DNA of 64,000 nucleotides from contig NZ_JACHGN010000017.1 in the NCBI RefSeq assembly GCF_014202315.1, positions 62,001 to 126,000 on the forward strand. The letters are read 5' to 3'. A program made the translations under genes and the position numbers. The notes below the pieces were generated by a model. That model saw nothing but the letters and a program-made list of their open reading frames with translations. It was not told the origin of the DNA and searched no databases. Shown here piece after piece: positions 62,974 to 64,000 of the stretch; within the stretch, counting starts at the first letter, position 1, and the number at the start of each line of letters is the position of its first letter. This stretch comes from Thermocatellispora tengchongensis. Its GTDB lineage: Bacteria; Actinomycetota; Actinomycetes; Streptosporangiales; Streptosporangiaceae.

Positions 62974-64000
62974 ATGTTCGACGTCGTGATCGCGGGGGCC
63001 GGACCGGTGGGCTTGTTCCTGGCCGGTGAACTCGCGCTGGCGGACTGCTCGGTCCTGGTACTGGAGCGGGACCAGGAGCCGACCTCGCCGTTGAAGGCGC
63101 TGCCGCTGGGTCTACGGGGCCTGAACGCCGGGTCGGTCGAGGCGTTCTACCGCCGGGGGATGCTGGAAGGACTGCTGAAGGCATCCGGCGTCGACAAGGA
63201 GCAGGTCGGCGTCGAATCCGACGGGCACGAGTCTCCCGCACCCCGTGGCGTGAGCCACTTCGCCGGCATGCGGCTCAACGCGGCCAATATCGACTCCTCC
63301 GCTGTGGAGTACCGGCTGCCCGGCCCGGCGATGGAGGGCATCATGACCAGCCTCGAAGCGGTCGGGACGGTAGTGGAGGAGCGGGCGATCGCCCTCGGCG
63401 CGCAGATCCTGCGGGGGACTCCCGTCGAGGCCGTGACCCAGGACGACGACACCGTTTCCGTGCGGGCCGGCGGGCGGGACTACCAGGCGCGCTGGCTCGT
63501 GGGATGCGACGGCGGACGCAGCACGGTACGCCGGCTCGCGGGCTTCGACTTCGTCGGCACCCAGCCGCTGTTCACCGGCTACGTCGCCCGCGTCACCTTC
63601 GACGACCCGCAGCAGCTGGACCTGGGCTTCAACCTGACGCCGACCGGCATGTACCTGCGGACGCCCTTCGAAGGCCACCTGGGCATGATGGACTTCGACG
63701 GGGGCACCTTCGACCGCTCGCAGCCGCTGACACGCGAACATCTCCAGACGGTCCTGCGCCGGGTCTCCGGCACCGACGCAACAATCAGCGAGGTCCATCT
63801 CGCCTCCAGCTTCACCGATCGCGCGATGCAGACCACGACCTACCGCAACGGCCGCGTCCTGCTCGCCGGTGACGCGGCCCACATCCACTCCCCGCTCGGC
63901 GGCCAGGGACTCAACCTCGGCATCGGCGACGCCATGAACCTCGGCTGGAAGCTCGCCGCGACCGTCCACCAGACCGCGCCCGAGAACCTGCTCGACACCT
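62974..64000 (+). CDS. FAD-dependent aromatic monooxygenase (runs off the end)
   Basis: 342 codons are visible with no stop by 64000. This is a group A flavin monooxygenase: FAD motif VVIAGAGPVGLFLAGELAL, VGCDGGRSTVRRLAG near 175 and LLAGDAAHIHSPLGGQGLN near 295. It resembles phenol/rifampicin-type hydroxylases. Excellent ribosome site GGAGGAAGG before the ATG. Probably induced through the divergent TetR protein. The C-terminal domain, which separates subfamilies, lies outside the window. Confidence 0.92.
   Translation, partial: MFDVVIAGAGPVGLFLAGELALADCSVLVLERDQEPTSPLKALPLGLRGLNAGSVEAFYRRGMLEGLLKASGVDKEQVGVESDGHESPAPRGVSHFAGMRLNAANIDSSAVEYRLPGPAMEGIMTSLEAVGTVVEERAIALGAQILRGTPVEAVTQDDDTVSVRAGGRDYQARWLVGCDGGRSTVRRLAGFDFVGTQPLFTGYVARVTFDDPQQLDLGFNLTPTGMYLRTPFEGHLGMMDFDGGTFDRSQPLTREHLQTVLRRVSGTDATISEVHLASSFTDRAMQTTTYRNGRVLLAGDAAHIHSPLGGQGLNLGIGDAMNLGWKLAATVHQTAPENLLDT

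Overview
The window is high-GC DNA with dense 4-nt ATGA/GTGA gene overlaps, many GTG starts, GGAGG-type ribosome sites and abundant GntR, TetR, XRE, IclR and ArsR regulators. This points to a filamentous actinomycete. Streptosporangiales (Nonomuraea/Actinomadura-like) is my best guess, from gene content only. No tRNA or rRNA gene and no CRISPR array was found.

Region 1 (1-8.4 kb, + strand): a type I-E CRISPR effector operon, cas3-cse1-cse2-cas7e-cas5e-cas6e. In place of cas1-cas2 there is a second, diverged C-terminal half of cas6e, then a short Cas1-like N-terminus that decays. The interference module is complete and the adaptation module is missing.

Region 2 (8.4-25.2 kb): a catabolic island. 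One minus-strand run carries a VOC protein, a crotonase resembling 6-oxocamphor hydrolase, a 3-hydroxyisobutyrate-dehydrogenase-like enzyme and a five-gene branched-chain-type ABC importer whose genes all overlap by 4 nt. An XRE-cupin regulator reads away from it. Beyond a bidirectional terminator lie a fused E1 alpha/beta and an E2 of a 2-oxoacid dehydrogenase (minus strand). A second VOC protein, a GntR regulator, an aldehyde dehydrogenase and a secreted tannase/feruloyl esterase follow on the plus strand. Together they suggest uptake of a carboxylated (possibly alicyclic or aromatic) compound, retro-Claisen ring cleavage and conversion to acyl-CoA; the substrate is unknown.

Region 3 (25-29 kb): transposase relics around a divergent NmrA-like reductase/TetR pair.

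Region 4 (28.7-36.4 kb): a compact RiPP locus. It holds a small membrane protein, a damaged PP2C-like gene, a lyase-kinase-LanC lanthipeptide synthetase, a 40-residue Cys/Thr precursor, an S9 prolyl-oligopeptidase, a truncated ABC exporter and a radical SAM enzyme. The precursor sits between two imperfect inverted repeats. This is the most novel-looking system in the window.

Region 5 (36.3-40.2 kb): an IS30 scrap, a DEDDh exonuclease-BRCT protein, a frameshifted IS5-type element with 14-bp terminal repeats, and an EthD-like gene lacking its front half.

Region 6 (40.2-48 kb): a carboxyltransferase and a class III CoA-transferase with a divergent FadR-type regulator; then a TrmB-like regulator divergent from a nitrilase-MFS-metallohydrolase operon, with two identical-type operators in between.

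Region 7 (48-64 kb): accessory DNA with much decay. It has a multiply broken molybdenum hydroxylase, a deleted hydrolase, an alcohol dehydrogenase, a secreted spore-associated-like protein, MobC/relaxase and IS3 scraps, an ArsR regulator, a beta-lactamase-fold protein and a membrane protein under a DtxR-type box. After these come a collapsed phenylpropionate-type operon (MFS, FAH fragment, hydroxylase tail, extradiol dioxygenase, headless IclR) and a TetR gene divergent from an FAD monooxygenase that runs off the end.
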